DNA of 64,000 nt from Odiellus spinosus. Taxonomy: Eukaryota; Arthropoda; Arachnida; Opiliones; Phalangiidae. Below, in pieces: positions 23,359 through 37,000 of this stretch. Location: NCBI GenBank assembly GCA_963920705.1, contig CAWUCO010000268.1, forward strand, positions 3,162,001 through 3,226,000, in the 5' to 3' direction. Position 1 is the stretch's first letter; the number at the start of each line of letters is the position of its first letter. The position numbers were made by a program, and so were the translations under genes. Under the pieces are notes generated by a model. That model was not told the DNA's origin and did no database searches. It saw nothing but the letters and a program-made list of their open reading frames with translations.

Positions 23359-24507
23359 ACAAAACCAAAGTCATTCGAAAGAGCAATTAATGGACAGTCT
23401 AAATAACAAGAGTTTTCAAAAATCCGTTGAAAAACAAGAAAAATATGGCCAATTCAAGAAACCATACAATATCAAAATAGTCAAATTTCAGATTTTCAAA
23501 ATTCGCTTTTTGATATTAGATGTTTTTTGAATTGTCCATATTTTCCATGTTTTTCAACGGATTTTCCAAAACTCTTGTTTTTTAGATAGACCAATATTTG
23601 CTCTTTCGAGTAGTCTTAATTTTGTCTAAATCGCTTAAAAATCAAAAGTTTTGTGTCCATTTTAATCCAATAATCTTGGATTTTTAAGTGTTTTTGCTTT
23701 ATTTTAACCAATTTTATATTTGTCACAATTTTGCAATTTAGACAAAACCAAAGTCATTCGAAAGATCAATTAATGGACAGTCTAAATAATAAGAGTTTTC
23801 AAAAATCCGTTGAAAAACAAGAAAAATATGGCCAATTCAAGAAATCATAGAATATCAAAATAGTCAAATTTCAGATTTTCAAAATTCGCTTTTTGATATT
23901 AGATGCTTTTTGAATTGCCCATATTTTCCATGTTTTTCAACGGATTTTCCAAAACTCTTGTTTTTTAGATAGACCAATATTTGCTCTTTCGAGTGGTCTT
24001 AATTTTGTCTAAATCGCTTAAAAATCAAAAGTTTTGTGTCCATTTTAATCCAATAATCTTGGATTTTTAAGTGTTTTTGCTTAATTTTAACCAATTTTAT
24101 ATTTGTCACAATTTTGCAATTTAGACAAAACCAAAGTCATTCGAAAGAGCAATTAATGGACAGTCTAAATAATAAGAGTTTTCAAAAATCCGTTGAAAAA
24201 CAAGAAAAATATGGCCAATTCAAGAAATCATAGAATATCAAAATAGTCAAATTTAAGATTTTCAAAATTCGCTTTTTGATATTAGATGTTTTTTGAATTG
24301 GCTATATTTTCCATATTTTTCAACGGATTTTCCAAAACTCTTGATTTTCAGATAGACCAATATTTGCTCTTTCGAGTGGTCTTAATTTTGTCTAAATCGC
24401 TTAAAAATCAAAAGTTTTGTGACCATTTGAATCCAATAATCTTGGATTTTTAAGCGTTTTTGCTTAATTTTAACCAATTTTATATTGGTCACAATTTTGC
24501 AATTTAC

Positions 24508-24890
24508 ACAAAACCAAAGTCATTCGAAAGAGCAATTAATGGACAGTCTAAATAACAAGAGTTTTCAAAAATCCGTTGAAAAACAAGAAAAATATGGCCA
24601 ATTCAAGAAACCATACAATATCAAAATAGTAAAATTTCAGATTTTCAAAATTCGCTTTTTGATATTAGATGTTTTTTGAATTGTCCATATTTTCCATGTT
24701 TTTCAACGGATTTTCCAAAACTCTTGTTTTTTAGATAGACCAATATTTGCTCTTTCGAGTGGTCTTAATTTTGTCTAAATCGCTTAAAAATCAAAAGTTT
24801 TGTGACCATTTGAATCCAATAATCTTGGATTTTTAAGCGTTTTTGCTTAATTTTAACCAATTTTATATTGGTCACAATTTTGCAATTTAG
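24508..24890. repeat. T* monomer: T front with a D-type tail (also at 32168)
   Basis: This unit starts as a normal T (TACACAAAACC, ACAAGAG, TAGTAAAA, CTTGTTTTTT) but has GTGGTCTT and then GTGACC, AAGCG and TTGGTCAC. It is followed by G, whereas in block 5 G follows D (19530 to 19913). A T/D crossover that removed the C-D step fits. The copy at 32168 is the same, so the event predates the 20-unit duplication. Confidence 0.7.
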
Positions 24891-25656
24891 ACAAAACCAA
24901 AGTCATTCGAAAGAGCAATTAATGGACAGTCTAAATAACAAGAGTTTTCAAAAATCCGTTGAAAAACAAGAAAAATATGGCCAATTCAAGAAACCATACA
25001 ATATCAAAATAGTCAAATTTCAGATTATAAAAATTCGCTTTTTGATATTAGATGTTTTTTGAATTGGCTATATTTTCCATGTTTTTCAACGGATTTTCCA
25101 AAACTCTTGGTTTTTAGATAGACCAATATTTGCTCTTTCGAGTGGTCTTAATTTTGTCTAAATCGCTTAAAAATCAAAAGTTTTGTGTCCATTTGAATCC
25201 AATAATCTTGGATTTTTAAGTGTTTTTGCTTTATTTTAACCAATTTTATATTTGTCACAATTTTAAAATTTAGACAAAACCAAAGTCATTCGAAAGAGCA
25301 ATTAATGGACAGTCTAAATAATAAGAGTTTTCAAAAATCCGTTGAAAAACAAGAAAAATATGGCCAATTCAAGAAATCATAGAATATCAAAATAGTCAAA
25401 TTTCAGATTTTCAAAATTCGCTTTTTGATATTAGATGTTTTTTGAATTGGCTATATTTTCCATGTTTTTCAACGGATTTTCCAAAACTCTTGATTTTCAG
25501 ATAGACCAATATTTGCTCTTTCGAGTGGTCTTAATTTTGTCTAAATCGCTTAAAAATCAAAAGTTTTGTGACCATTTGAATCCAATAATCTTGGATTTTT
25601 AAGCGTTTTTGCTTAATTTTAACCAATTTTATATTGGTCACAATTTTGCAATTTAC

Positions 25657-28600
25657 ACAAAACCAAAGTCATTCGAAAGAGCAATTAATGGACAGTCTAA
25701 ATAACAAGAGTTTTCAAAAATCCGTTGAAAAACAAGAAAAATATGGCCAATTCAAGAAACCATACAATATCAAAATAGTAAAATTTCAGATTTTCAAAAT
25801 TCGCTTTTTGATATTAGATGTTTTTTGAATTGTCCATATTTTCCATGTTTTTCAACGGATTTTCCAAAACTCTTGTTTTTTAGATAGACCAATATTTGCT
25901 CTTTCGAGTGGTCTTAATTTTGTCTAAATCGCTTAAAAATCAAAAGTTTTGTGTCCATTTGAATCCAATAATCTTGGATTTTTAAATGTTTTTGCTTTAT
26001 TTTAACCAATTTTATATTTGTCACAATTTTGCAATTTACACAAAACCAAAGTCATTCGAAAGAGCAATTAATGGACAGTCTAAATAATAAGAGTTTTCAA
26101 AAATCCGTTGAAAAACAAGAAAAATATGGCCAATTCAAGAAATCATAGAATATCAAAATAGTCAAATTTCAGATTTTCAAAATTCGCTTTTTGATATTAG
26201 ATGCTTTTTGAATTGTCCATATTTTCCATGTTTTTCAACGCATTTTCCAAAACTCTAGTTTTTTAGATAGACCAATATTTGCTCTTTCGAGTGGTCTTAA
26301 TTTTGTCTAAATCGCTTAAAAATCAAAAGTTTTGTGACCATTTGAATCCAATAATCTTGGATTTTTAAGCGTTTTTGCTTAATTTTAACCAATTTTATAT
26401 TGGTCACAATTTTGCAATTTAGACAAAACCAAAGTCATTCGAAAGAGCAATTAATGGACAGTCTAAATATCAAGAGTTTTCAAAAATCCGTTGAAAAACA
26501 AGAAAAATATGGCCAATTCAAGAAACCATACAATATCAAAATAGTAAAATTTCAGATTTTCAAAATTCGCTTTTTGATATTAGATGTTTTTTGAATTGTC
26601 CATATTTTCCATGTTTTTCAACGGATTTTCCAAAACTCTTGTTTTTTAGATAGATCAATATTTGCTCTTTCGAGTAGTCTTAATTTTGTCTAAATCGCTT
26701 AAAAATCAAAAGTTTTGTGTCCATTTGAATCCAATAATCTTGGATTTTTAAGTGTTTTTGCTTTATTTTAACCAATTTTATATTTGTCACAATTTTAAAA
26801 TTTAGACAAAACCAAAGTCATTCGAAAGAGCAATTAATGGACAGTCTAAATAATAAGAGTTTTCAAAAATCCGTTGAAAAACAAGAAAAATATGGCCAAT
26901 TCAAGAAATCATAGAATATCAAAATAGTCAAATTTCAGATTTTCAAAATTCGCTTTTTGATATTAGATGTTTTTTGAATTGGCTATATTTTCCATGTTTT
27001 TCAACGGATTTTCCAAAACTCTTGATTTTCAGATAGACCAATATTTGCTCTTTCGAGTGGTCTTAATTTTGTCTAAATCGCTTAAAAATCAAAAGTTTTG
27101 TGACCATTTGAATCCAATAATCTTGGATTTTTAAGCGTTTTTGCTTAATTTTAACCAATTTTATATTGGTCACAATTTTGCAATTTACACAAAACCAAAG
27201 TCATTCGAAAGAGCAATTAATGGACAGTCTAAATAACAAGAGTTTTCAAAAATCCGTTGAAAAACAAGAAAAATATGGCCAATTCAAGAAACCATACAAT
27301 ATCAAAATAGTCAAATTTCAGATTTTCAAAATTCGCTTTTTGATATTAGATGTTTTTTGAATTGTCCATATTTTCCATGTTTTTCAACGGATTTTCCAAA
27401 ACTCTTGTTTTTTAGATAGACCAATATTTGCTCTTTCGAGTGGTCTTAATTTTGTCTAAATCGCTTAAAAATCAAAAGTTTTGTGTCCATTTGAATCCAA
27501 TAATCTTGGATTTTTAAATGTTTTTGCTTTATTTTAACCAATTTTATATTTGTCACAATTTTGCAATTTACACAAAACCAAAGTCATTCGAAAGAGCAAT
27601 TAATGGACAGTCTAAATAATAAGAGTTTTCAAAAATCCGTTGAAAAACAAGAAAAATATGGCCAATTCAAGAAATCATAGAATATCAAAATAGTCAAATT
27701 TCAGATTTTCAAAATTCGCTTTTTGATATTAGATGCTTTTTGAATTGTCCATATTTTCCATGTTTTTCAACGCATTTTCCAAAACTCTAGTTTTTTAGAT
27801 AGACCAATATTTGCTCTTTCGAGTGGTCTTAATTTTGTCTAAATCGCTTAAAAATCAAAAGTTTTGTGACCATTTGAATCCAATAATCTTGGATTTTTAA
27901 GCGTTTTTGCTTAATTTTAACCAATTTTATATTGGTCACAATTTTGCAATTTAGACAAAACCAAAGTCATTCGAAAGAGCAATTAATGGACAGTCTAAAT
28001 ATCAAGAGTTTTCAAAAATCCGTTGAAAAACAAGAAAAATATGGCCAATTCAAGAAACCATACAATATCAAAATAGTAAAATTTCAGATTTTCAAAATTC
28101 GCTTTTTGATATTAGATGTTTTTTGAATTGTCCATATTTTCCATGTTTTTCAACGGATTTTCCAAAACTCTTGTTTTTTAGATAGATCAATATTTGCTCT
28201 TTCGAGTAGTCTTAATTTTGTCTAAATCGCTTAAAAATCAAAAGTTTTGTGTCCATTTGAATCCAATAATCTTGGATTTTTAAGTGTTTTTGCTTTATTT
28301 TAACCAATTTTATATTTGTCACAATTTTAAAATTTAGACAAAACCAAAGTCATTCGAAAGAGCAATTAATGGACAGTCTAAATAATAAGAGTTTTCAAAA
28401 ATCCGTTGAAAAACAAGAAAAATATGGCCAATTCAAGAAATCATAGAATATCAAAATAGTCAAATTTCAGATTTTCAAAATTCGCTTTTTGATATTAGAT
28501 GTTTTTTGAATTGGCTATATTTTCCATGTTTTTCAACGGATTTTCCAAAACTCTTGATTTTCAGATAGACCAATATTTGCTCTTTCGAGTGGTCTTAATT

Positions 28601-30252
28601 TTGTCTAAATCGCTTAAAAATCAAAAGTTTTGTGACCATTTGAATCCAATAATCTTGGATTTTTAAGCGTTTTTGCTTAATTTTAACCAATTTTATATTG
28701 GTCACAATTTTGCAATTTACACAAAACCAAAGTCATTCGAAAGAGCAATTAATGGACAGTCTAAATAACAAGAGTTTTCAAAAATCCGTTGAAAAACAAG
28801 AAAAATATGGCCAATTCAAGAAACCATACAATATCAAAATAGTCAAATTTCAGATTTTCAAAATTCGCTTTTTGATATTAGATGTTTTTTGAATTGTCCA
28901 TATTTTCCATGTTTTTCAACGGATTTTCCAAAACTCTTGTTTTTTAGATAGACCAATATTTGCTCTTTCGAGTGGTCTTAATTTTGTCTAAATCGCTTAA
29001 AAATCAAAAGTTTTGTGTCCATTTGAATCCAATAATCTTGGATTTTTAAATGTTTTTGCTTTATTTTAACCAATTTTATATTTGTCACAATTTTGCAATT
29101 TACACAAAACCAAAGTCATTCGAAAGAGCAATTAATGGACAGTCTAAATAATAAGAGTTTTCAAAAATCCGTTGAAAAACAAGAAAAATATGGCCAATTC
29201 AAGAAATCATAGAATATCAAAATAGTCAAATTTCAGATTTTCAAAATTCGCTTTTTGATATTAGATGCTTTTTGAATTGTCCATATTTTCCATGTTTTTC
29301 AACGCATTTTCCAAAACTCTAGTTTTTTAGATAGACCAATATTTGCTCTTTCGAGTGGTCTTAATTTTGTCTAAATCGCTTAAAAATCAAAAGTTTTGTG
29401 ACCATTTGAATCCAATAATCTTGGATTTTTAAGCGTTTTTGCTTAATTTTAACCAATTTTATATTGGTCACAATTTTGCAATTTAGACAAAACCAAAGTC
29501 ATTCGAAAGAGCAATTAATGGACAGTCTAAATATCAAGAGTTTTCAAAAATCCGTTGAAAAACAAGAAAAATATGGCCAATTCAAGAAACCATACAATAT
29601 CAAAATAGTAAAATTTCAGATTTTCAAAATTCGCTTTTTGATATTAGATGTTTTTTGAATTGTCCATATTTTCCATGTTTTTCAACGGATTTTCCAAAAC
29701 TCTTGTTTTTTAGATAGATCAATATTTGCTCTTTCGAGTAGTCTTAATTTTGTCTAAATCGCTTAAAAATCAAAAGTTTTGTGTCCATTTGAATCCAATA
29801 ATCTTGGATTTTTAAGTGTTTTTGCTTTATTTTAACCAATTTTATATTTGTCACAATTTTAAAATTTAGACAAAACCAAAGTCATTCGAAAGAGCAATTA
29901 ATGGACAGTCTAAATAATAAGAGTTTTCAAAAATCCGTTGAAAAACAAGAAAAATATGGCCAATTCAAGAAATCATAGAATATCAAAATAGTCAAATTTC
30001 AGATTTTCAAAATTCGCTTTTTGATATTAGATGTTTTTTGAATTGGCTATATTTTCCATGTTTTTCAACGGATTTTCCAAAACTCTTGATTTTCAGATAG
30101 ACCAATATTTGCTCTTTCGAGTGGTCTTAATTTTGTCTAAATCGCTTAAAAATCAAAAGTTTTGTGACCATTTGAATCCAATAATCTTGGATTTTTAAGC
30201 GTTTTTGCTTAATTTTAACCAATTTTATATTGGTCACAATTTTGCAATTTAC
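25657..30252. repeat. Three tandem copies of a 4-monomer unit (T D N B)
   Basis: Copies start at 25657, 27189 and 28721, each 1532 bp. Each T has GTGGTCTT and TTTTTAAATG, each N has AATATCAAG with TAGATCAATA, and each B has the AAAATTTAG flank. The second and third copies share TAGTCAAA in T; the first has TAGTAAAA. No other difference between copies two and three was seen at the class markers, which suggests a recent duplication. Confidence 0.85.
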
Positions 30253-30635
30253 ACAAAACCAAAGTCATTCGAAAGAGCAATTAATGGACAGTCTAAATAA
30301 CAAGAGTTTTCAAAAATCCGTTGAAAAACAAGAAAAATATGGCCAATTCAAGAAACCATACAATATCAAAATAGTCAAATATCAGATTTTCAAAATTCGC
30401 TTTTTGATATTAGATGTTTTTTGAATTGTCCATATTTTCCATGTTTTTCAACGGATTTTCCAAAACTCTTGTTTTTTAGATAGATCAATATTTGCTCTTT
30501 CGAGTAGTCTTAATTTTGTCTAAATCGCTTAAAAATCAAAAGTTTTGTGTCCATTTGAATCCAATAATCTTGGATTTTTAAGTGTTTTTGCTTTATTTTA
30601 ACCAATTTTATATTTGTCACAATTTTAAAATTTAG
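30253..30635. repeat. T/N hybrid monomer
   Basis: The front is T class (TACACAAAACC, ACAAGAG, TAGTCAAA to 30376), like 28721. The back has TAGATCAATA (T at 30485), GAGTAGTCTT and AAGTG, as in the N units at 26423, 27955 and 29487, where a T unit of this series would have TAGACC, GTGGTCTT and AAATG. It leads directly to B. A crossover between 30376 and 30485 that dropped the intervening D unit explains it. A private A at 30381 (AATATCAG) is also present. Confidence 0.7.
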
Positions 30636-31018
30636 ACAAAACCAAAGTCATTCGAAAGAGCAATTAATGGACAGTCTAAATAATAAGAGTTTTCAAAAAT
30701 CCGTTGAAAAACAAGAAAAATATGGCCAATTCAAGAAATCATAGAATATCAAAATAGTCAAATTTCAGATTTTCAAAATTCGCTTTTTGATATTAGATGT
30801 TTTTTGAATTGGCTATATTTTCCATGTTTTTCAACGGATTTTCCAAAACTCTTGATTTTCAGATAGACCAATATTTGCTCTTTCGAGTGGTCTTAATTTT
30901 GTCTAAATCGCTTAAAAATCAAAAGTTTTGTGACCATTTGAATCCAATAATCTTGGATTTTTAAGCGTTTTTGCTTAATTTTAACCAATTTTATATTGGT
31001 CACAATTTTGCAATTTAC

Positions 31019-34000
31019 ACAAAACCAAAGTCATTCGAAAGAGCAATTAATGGACAGTCTAAATAACAAGAGTTTTCAAAAATCCGTTGAAAAACAAGAA
31101 AAATATGGCCAATTCAAGAAACCATACAATATCAAAATAGTCAAATTTCAGATTTTCAAAATTCGCTTTTTGATATTAGATGTTTTTTGAATTGTCCATA
31201 TTTTCCATGTTTTTCAACGGATTTTCCAAAACTCTTGTTTTTTAGATAGACCAATATTTGCTCTTTCGAGTAGTCTTAATTTTGTCTAAATCGCTTAAAA
31301 ATCAAAAGTTTTGTGTCCATTTTAATCCAATAATCTTGGATTTTTAAGTGTTTTTGCTTTATTTTAACCAATTTTATATTTGTCACAATTTTGCAATTTA
31401 GACAAAACCAAAGTCATTCGAAAGATCAATTAATGGACAGTCTAAATAATAAGAGTTTTCAAAAATCCGTTGAAAAACAAGAAAAATATGGCCAATTCAA
31501 GAAATCATAGAATATCAAAATAGTCAAATTTCAGATTTTCAAAATTCGCTTTTTGATATTAGATGCTTTTTGAATTGCCCATATTTTCCATGTTTTTCAA
31601 CGGATTTTCCAAAACTCTTGTTTTTTAGATAGACCAATATTTGCTCTTTCGAGTGGTCTTAATTTTGTCTAAATCGCTTAAAAATCAAAAGTTTTGTGTC
31701 CATTTTAATCCAATAATCTTGGATTTTTAAGTGTTTTTGCTTAATTTTAACCAATTTTATATTTGTCACAATTTTGCAATTTAGACAAAACCAAAGTCAT
31801 TCGAAAGAGCAATTAATGGACAGTCTAAATAATAAGAGTTTTCAAAAATCCGTTGAAAAACAAGAAAAATATGGCCAATTCAAGAAATCATAGAATATCA
31901 AAATAGTCAAATTTAAGATTTTCAAAATTCGCTTTTTGATATTAGATGTTTTTTGAATTGGCTATATTTTCCATATTTTTCAACGGATTTTCCAAAACTC
32001 TTGATTTTCAGATAGACCAATATTTGCTCTTTCGAGTGGTCTTAATTTTGTCTAAATCGCTTAAAAATCAAAAGTTTTGTGACCATTTGAATCCAATAAT
32101 CTTGGATTTTTAAGCGTTTTTGCTTAATTTTAACCAATTTTATATTGGTCACAATTTTGCAATTTACACAAAACCAAAGTCATTCGAAAGAGCAATTAAT
32201 GGACAGTCTAAATAACAAGAGTTTTCAAAAATCCGTTGAAAAACAAGAAAAATATGGCCAATTCAAGAAACCATACAATATCAAAATAGTAAAATTTCAG
32301 ATTTTCAAAATTCGCTTTTTGATATTAGATGTTTTTTGAATTGTCCATATTTTCCATGTTTTTCAACGGATTTTCCAAAACTCTTGTTTTTTAGATAGAC
32401 CAATATTTGCTCTTTCGAGTGGTCTTAATTTTGTCTAAATCGCTTAAAAATCAAAAGTTTTGTGACCATTTGAATCCAATAATCTTGGATTTTTAAGCGT
32501 TTTTGCTTAATTTTAACCAATTTTATATTGGTCACAATTTTGCAATTTAGACAAAACCAAAGTCATTCGAAAGAGCAATTAATGGACAGTCTAAATAACA
32601 AGAGTTTTCAAAAATCCGTTGAAAAACAAGAAAAATATGGCCAATTCAAGAAACCATACAATATCAAAATAGTCAAATTTCAGATTATAAAAATTCGCTT
32701 TTTGATATTAGATGTTTTTTGAATTGGCTATATTTTCCATGTTTTTCAACGGATTTTCCAAAACTCTTGGTTTTTAGATAGACCAATATTTGCTCTTTCG
32801 AGTGGTCTTAATTTTGTCTAAATCGCTTAAAAATCAAAAGTTTTGTGTCCATTTGAATCCAATAATCTTGGATTTTTAAGTGTTTTTGCTTTATTTTAAC
32901 CAATTTTATATTTGTCACAATTTTAAAATTTAGACAAAACCAAAGTCATTCGAAAGAGCAATTAATGGACAGTCTAAATAATAAGAGTTTTCAAAAATCC
33001 GTTGAAAAACAAGAAAAATATGGCCAATTCAAGAAATCATAGAATATCAAAATAGTCAAATTTCAGATTTTCAAAATTCGCTTTTTGATATTAGATGTTT
33101 TTTGAATTGGCTATATTTTCCATGTTTTTCAACGGATTTTCCAAAACTCTTGATTTTCAGATAGACCAATATTTGCTCTTTCGAGTGGTCTTAATTTTGT
33201 CTAAATCGCTTAAAAATCAAAAGTTTTGTGACCATTTGAATCCAATAATCTTGGATTTTTAAGCGTTTTTGCTTAATTTTAACCAATTTTATATTGGTCA
33301 CAATTTTGCAATTTACACAAAACCAAAGTCATTCGAAAGAGCAATTAATGGACAGTCTAAATAACAAGAGTTTTCAAAAATCCGTTGAAAAACAAGAAAA
33401 ATATGGCCAATTCAAGAAACCATACAATATCAAAATAGTAAAATTTCAGATTTTCAAAATTCGCTTTTTGATATTAGATGTTTTTTGAATTGTCCATATT
33501 TTCCATGTTTTTCAACGGATTTTCCAAAACTCTTGTTTTTTAGATAGACCAATATTTGCTCTTTCGAGTGGTCTTAATTTTGTCTAAATCGCTTAAAAAT
33601 CAAAAGTTTTGTGTCCATTTGAATCCAATAATCTTGGATTTTTAAATGTTTTTGCTTTATTTTAACCAATTTTATATTTGTCACAATTTTGCAATTTACA
33701 CAAAACCAAAGTCATTCGAAAGAGCAATTAATGGACAGTCTAAATAATAAGAGTTTTCAAAAATCCGTTGAAAAACAAGAAAAATATGGCCAATTCAAGA
33801 AATCATAGAATATCAAAATAGTCAAATTTCAGATTTTCAAAATTCGCTTTTTGATATTAGATGCTTTTTGAATTGTCCATATTTTCCATGTTTTTCAACG
33901 CATTTTCCAAAACTCTAGTTTTTTAGATAGACCAATATTTGCTCTTTCGAGTGGTCTTAATTTTGTCTAAATCGCTTAAAAATCAAAAGTTTTGTGACCA

Positions 34001-34082
34001 TTTGAATCCAATAATCTTGGATTTTTAAGCGTTTTTGCTTAATTTTAACCAATTTTATATTGGTCACAATTTTGCAATTTAG
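31019..34082. repeat. Block 7: repeat of the first 8 units of block 6
   Basis: Units start at 31019, 31402, 31785, 32168, 32551, 32934, 33317 and 33700, in order T E F T* G B T D. Every class marker I compared matches 23359-26422, including TTTTAATCC in T and E, TGCCCAT in E, ATTATAAAA and CTTGGTTTTT in G, and TTTTTAAATG in the second T. The match ends at the next unit: the N at 34083 has GAGTATCTT, whereas its counterpart at 26423 has TAGATCAATA with GAGTAGTCTT. Confidence 0.85.
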
Positions 34083-37000
34083 ACAAAACCAAAGTCATTC
34101 GAAAGAGCAATTAATGGACAGTCTAAATATCAAGAGTTTTCAAAAATCCGTTGAAAAACAAGAAAAATATGGCCAATTCAAGAAACCATACAATATCAAA
34201 ATAGTAAAATTTCAGATTTTCAAAATTCGCTTTTTGATATTAGATGTTTTTTGAATTGTCCATATTTTCCATGTTTTTCAACGGATTTTCCAAAACTCTT
34301 GTTTTTTAGATAGACCAATATTTGCTCTTTCGAGTATCTTAATTTTGTCTAAATCGCTTAAAAATCAAAAGTTTTGTGTCCATTTGAATCCAATAATCTT
34401 GGATTTTTAAGTGTTTTTGCTTTATTTTAACCAATTTTATATTTGTCACAATTTTGCAATTTAGACAAAACCAAAGTCATTCGAAAGCGCAATTAATGGA
34501 CAGTCTAAATAATAAGAGTTTTCAAAAATCCGTTGAAAAACAAGAAAAATATGGCCAATTCAAGAAATCATAGAATATCAAAATAGTCAAATTTCAGATT
34601 TTCAAAATTCGCTTTTTGATATTAGATGTTTTTTGAATTGGCTATATTTTCCATGTTTTTCAACGGATTTTCCAAAACTCTTGATTTTCAGATAGACCAA
34701 TATTTGCTCTTTCGAGTGGTCTTAATTTTGTCTAAATCGCTTAAAAATCAAAAGTTTTGTGACCATTTGAATCCAATAATCTTGGATTTTTAAGGGTTTT
34801 TGCTTAATTTTAACCAATTTTATATTGGTCACAATTTTGCAATTTAGACAAAACCAAAGTCATTCGAAAGAGCAATTAATGGACAGTCTAAATAACAAGA
34901 GTTTTCAAAAATCCGTTGAAAAACAAGAAAAATATGGCCAATTCAAGAAACCATACAATATCAAAATAGTAAAATTTCAGATTTTCAAAATTCGCTTTTT
35001 GATATTAGATGTTTTTTGAATTGTCCATATTTTCCATGTTTTTCAACGGATTTTCCAAAACTCTTGTTTTTTAGATAGATCAATATTTGCTCTTTCGAGT
35101 AGTCTTAATTTTGTCTAAATCGCTTAAAAATCAAAAGTTTTGTGTCCATTTGAATCCAATAATCTTGGATTTTTAAGTGTTTTTGCTTTATTTTAACCAA
35201 TTTTATATTTGTCACAATTTTAAAATTTAGACAAAACCAAAGTCATTCGAAAGAGCAATTAATGGACAGTCTAAATAATAAGAGTTTTCAAAAATCCGTT
35301 GAAAAACAAGAAAAATATGGCCAATTCAAGAAATCATAGAATATCAAAATAGTCAAATTTCAGATTTTCAAAATTCGCTTTTTGATATTAGATGTTTTTT
35401 GAATTGGCTATATTTTCCATGTTTTTCAACGGATTTTCCAAAACTCTTGATTTTCAGATAGACCAATATTTGCTCTTTCGAGTGGTCTTAATTTTGTCTA
35501 AATCGCTTAAAAATCAAAAGTTTTGTGACCATTTGAATCCAATAATCTTGGATTTTTAAGCGTTTTTGCTTAATTTTAACCAATTTTATATTGGTCACAA
35601 TTTTGCAATTTACACAAAACCAAAGTCATTCGAAAGAGCAATTAATGGACAGTCTAAATAACAAGAGTTTTCAAAAATCCGTTGAAAAACAAGAAAAATA
35701 TGGCCAATTCAAGAAACCATACAATATCAAAATAGTAAAATTTCAGATTTTCAAAATTCGCTTTTTGATATTAGATGTTTTTTGAATTGTCCATATTTTC
35801 CATGTTTTTCAACGGATTTTCCAAAACTCTTGTTTTTTAGATAGACCAATATTTGCTCTTTCGAGTAGTCTTAATTTTGTCTAAATCGCTTAAAAATCAA
35901 AAGTTTTGTGTCCATTTGAATCCAATAATCTTGGATTTTTAAGTGTTTTTGCTTTATTTTAACCAATTTTATATTTGTCACAATTTTGCAATTTACACAA
36001 AACCAAAGTCATTCGAAAGAGCAATTAATGGACAGTCTAAATAATAAGAGTTTTCAAAAATCCGTTGAAAAACAAGAAAAATATGGCCAATTCAATAAAT
36101 CATAGAATATCAAAATAGTCAAATTTCAGATTTTCAAAATTCGCTTTTTGATATTAGATGCTTTTTGAATTGTCCATATTGTCCATGTTTTTCAACGGAT
36201 TTTTCAAAACTCTAGTTTTTTAGATAGACCAATATTTGCTCTTTCGAGTGGTCTTAATTTTGTCTAAATCGCTTAAAAATCAAAAGTTTTGTGACCATTT
36301 GAATCCAATAATCTTGGATTTTTAAGCGTTTTTGCTTAATTTTAACCAATTTTATATTGGTCACAATTTTGCAATTTAGACAAAACCAAAGTCATTCGAA
36401 AGAGCAATTAATGGACAGTCTAAATATCAAGAGTTTTCAAAAATCCGTTGAAAAACAAGAAAAATATGGCCAATTCAAGAAACCATACAATATCAAAATA
36501 GTAAAATTTCAGATTTTCAAAATTCGCTTTTTGATATTAGATGTTTTTTGAATTGTCCATATTTTCCATGTTTTTCAACGGATTTTCCAAAACTCTTGTT
36601 TTTTAGATAGACCAATATTTGCTCTTTCGAGTATCTTAATTTTGTCTAAATCGCTTAAAAATCAAAAGTTTTGTGTCCATTTGAATCCAATAATCTTGGA
36701 TTTTTAAGTGTTTTTGCTTTATTTTAACCAATTTTATATTTGTCACAATTTTAAAATTTAGACAAAACCAAAGTCATTCGAAAGAGCAATTAATGGACAG
36801 TCTAAATAATAAGAGTTTTCAAAAATCCGTTGAAAAACAAGAAAAATATGGCCAATTCAAGAAATCATAGAATATCAAAATAGTCAAATTTCAGATTTTC
36901 AAAATTCGCTTTTTGATATTAGATGTTTTTTGAATTGGCTATATTTTCCATGTTTTTCAACGGATTTTCCAAAACTCTTGATTTTCAGATAGACCAATAT

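Larger units (their letters stand above)
23359..31018. repeat. Block 6: 20-monomer block (7660 bp)
   Basis: Order: T E F T* G B, then T D N B three times, then T/N hybrid and B. Unit starts run every 383 bp from 23359 to 30636. T* (24508) is a T unit that ends with the GTGACC / AAGCG / TTGGTCAC tail. The next block at 31019 starts the same series again, so the step between copies is exactly 20 x 383 bp. Confidence 0.85.
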
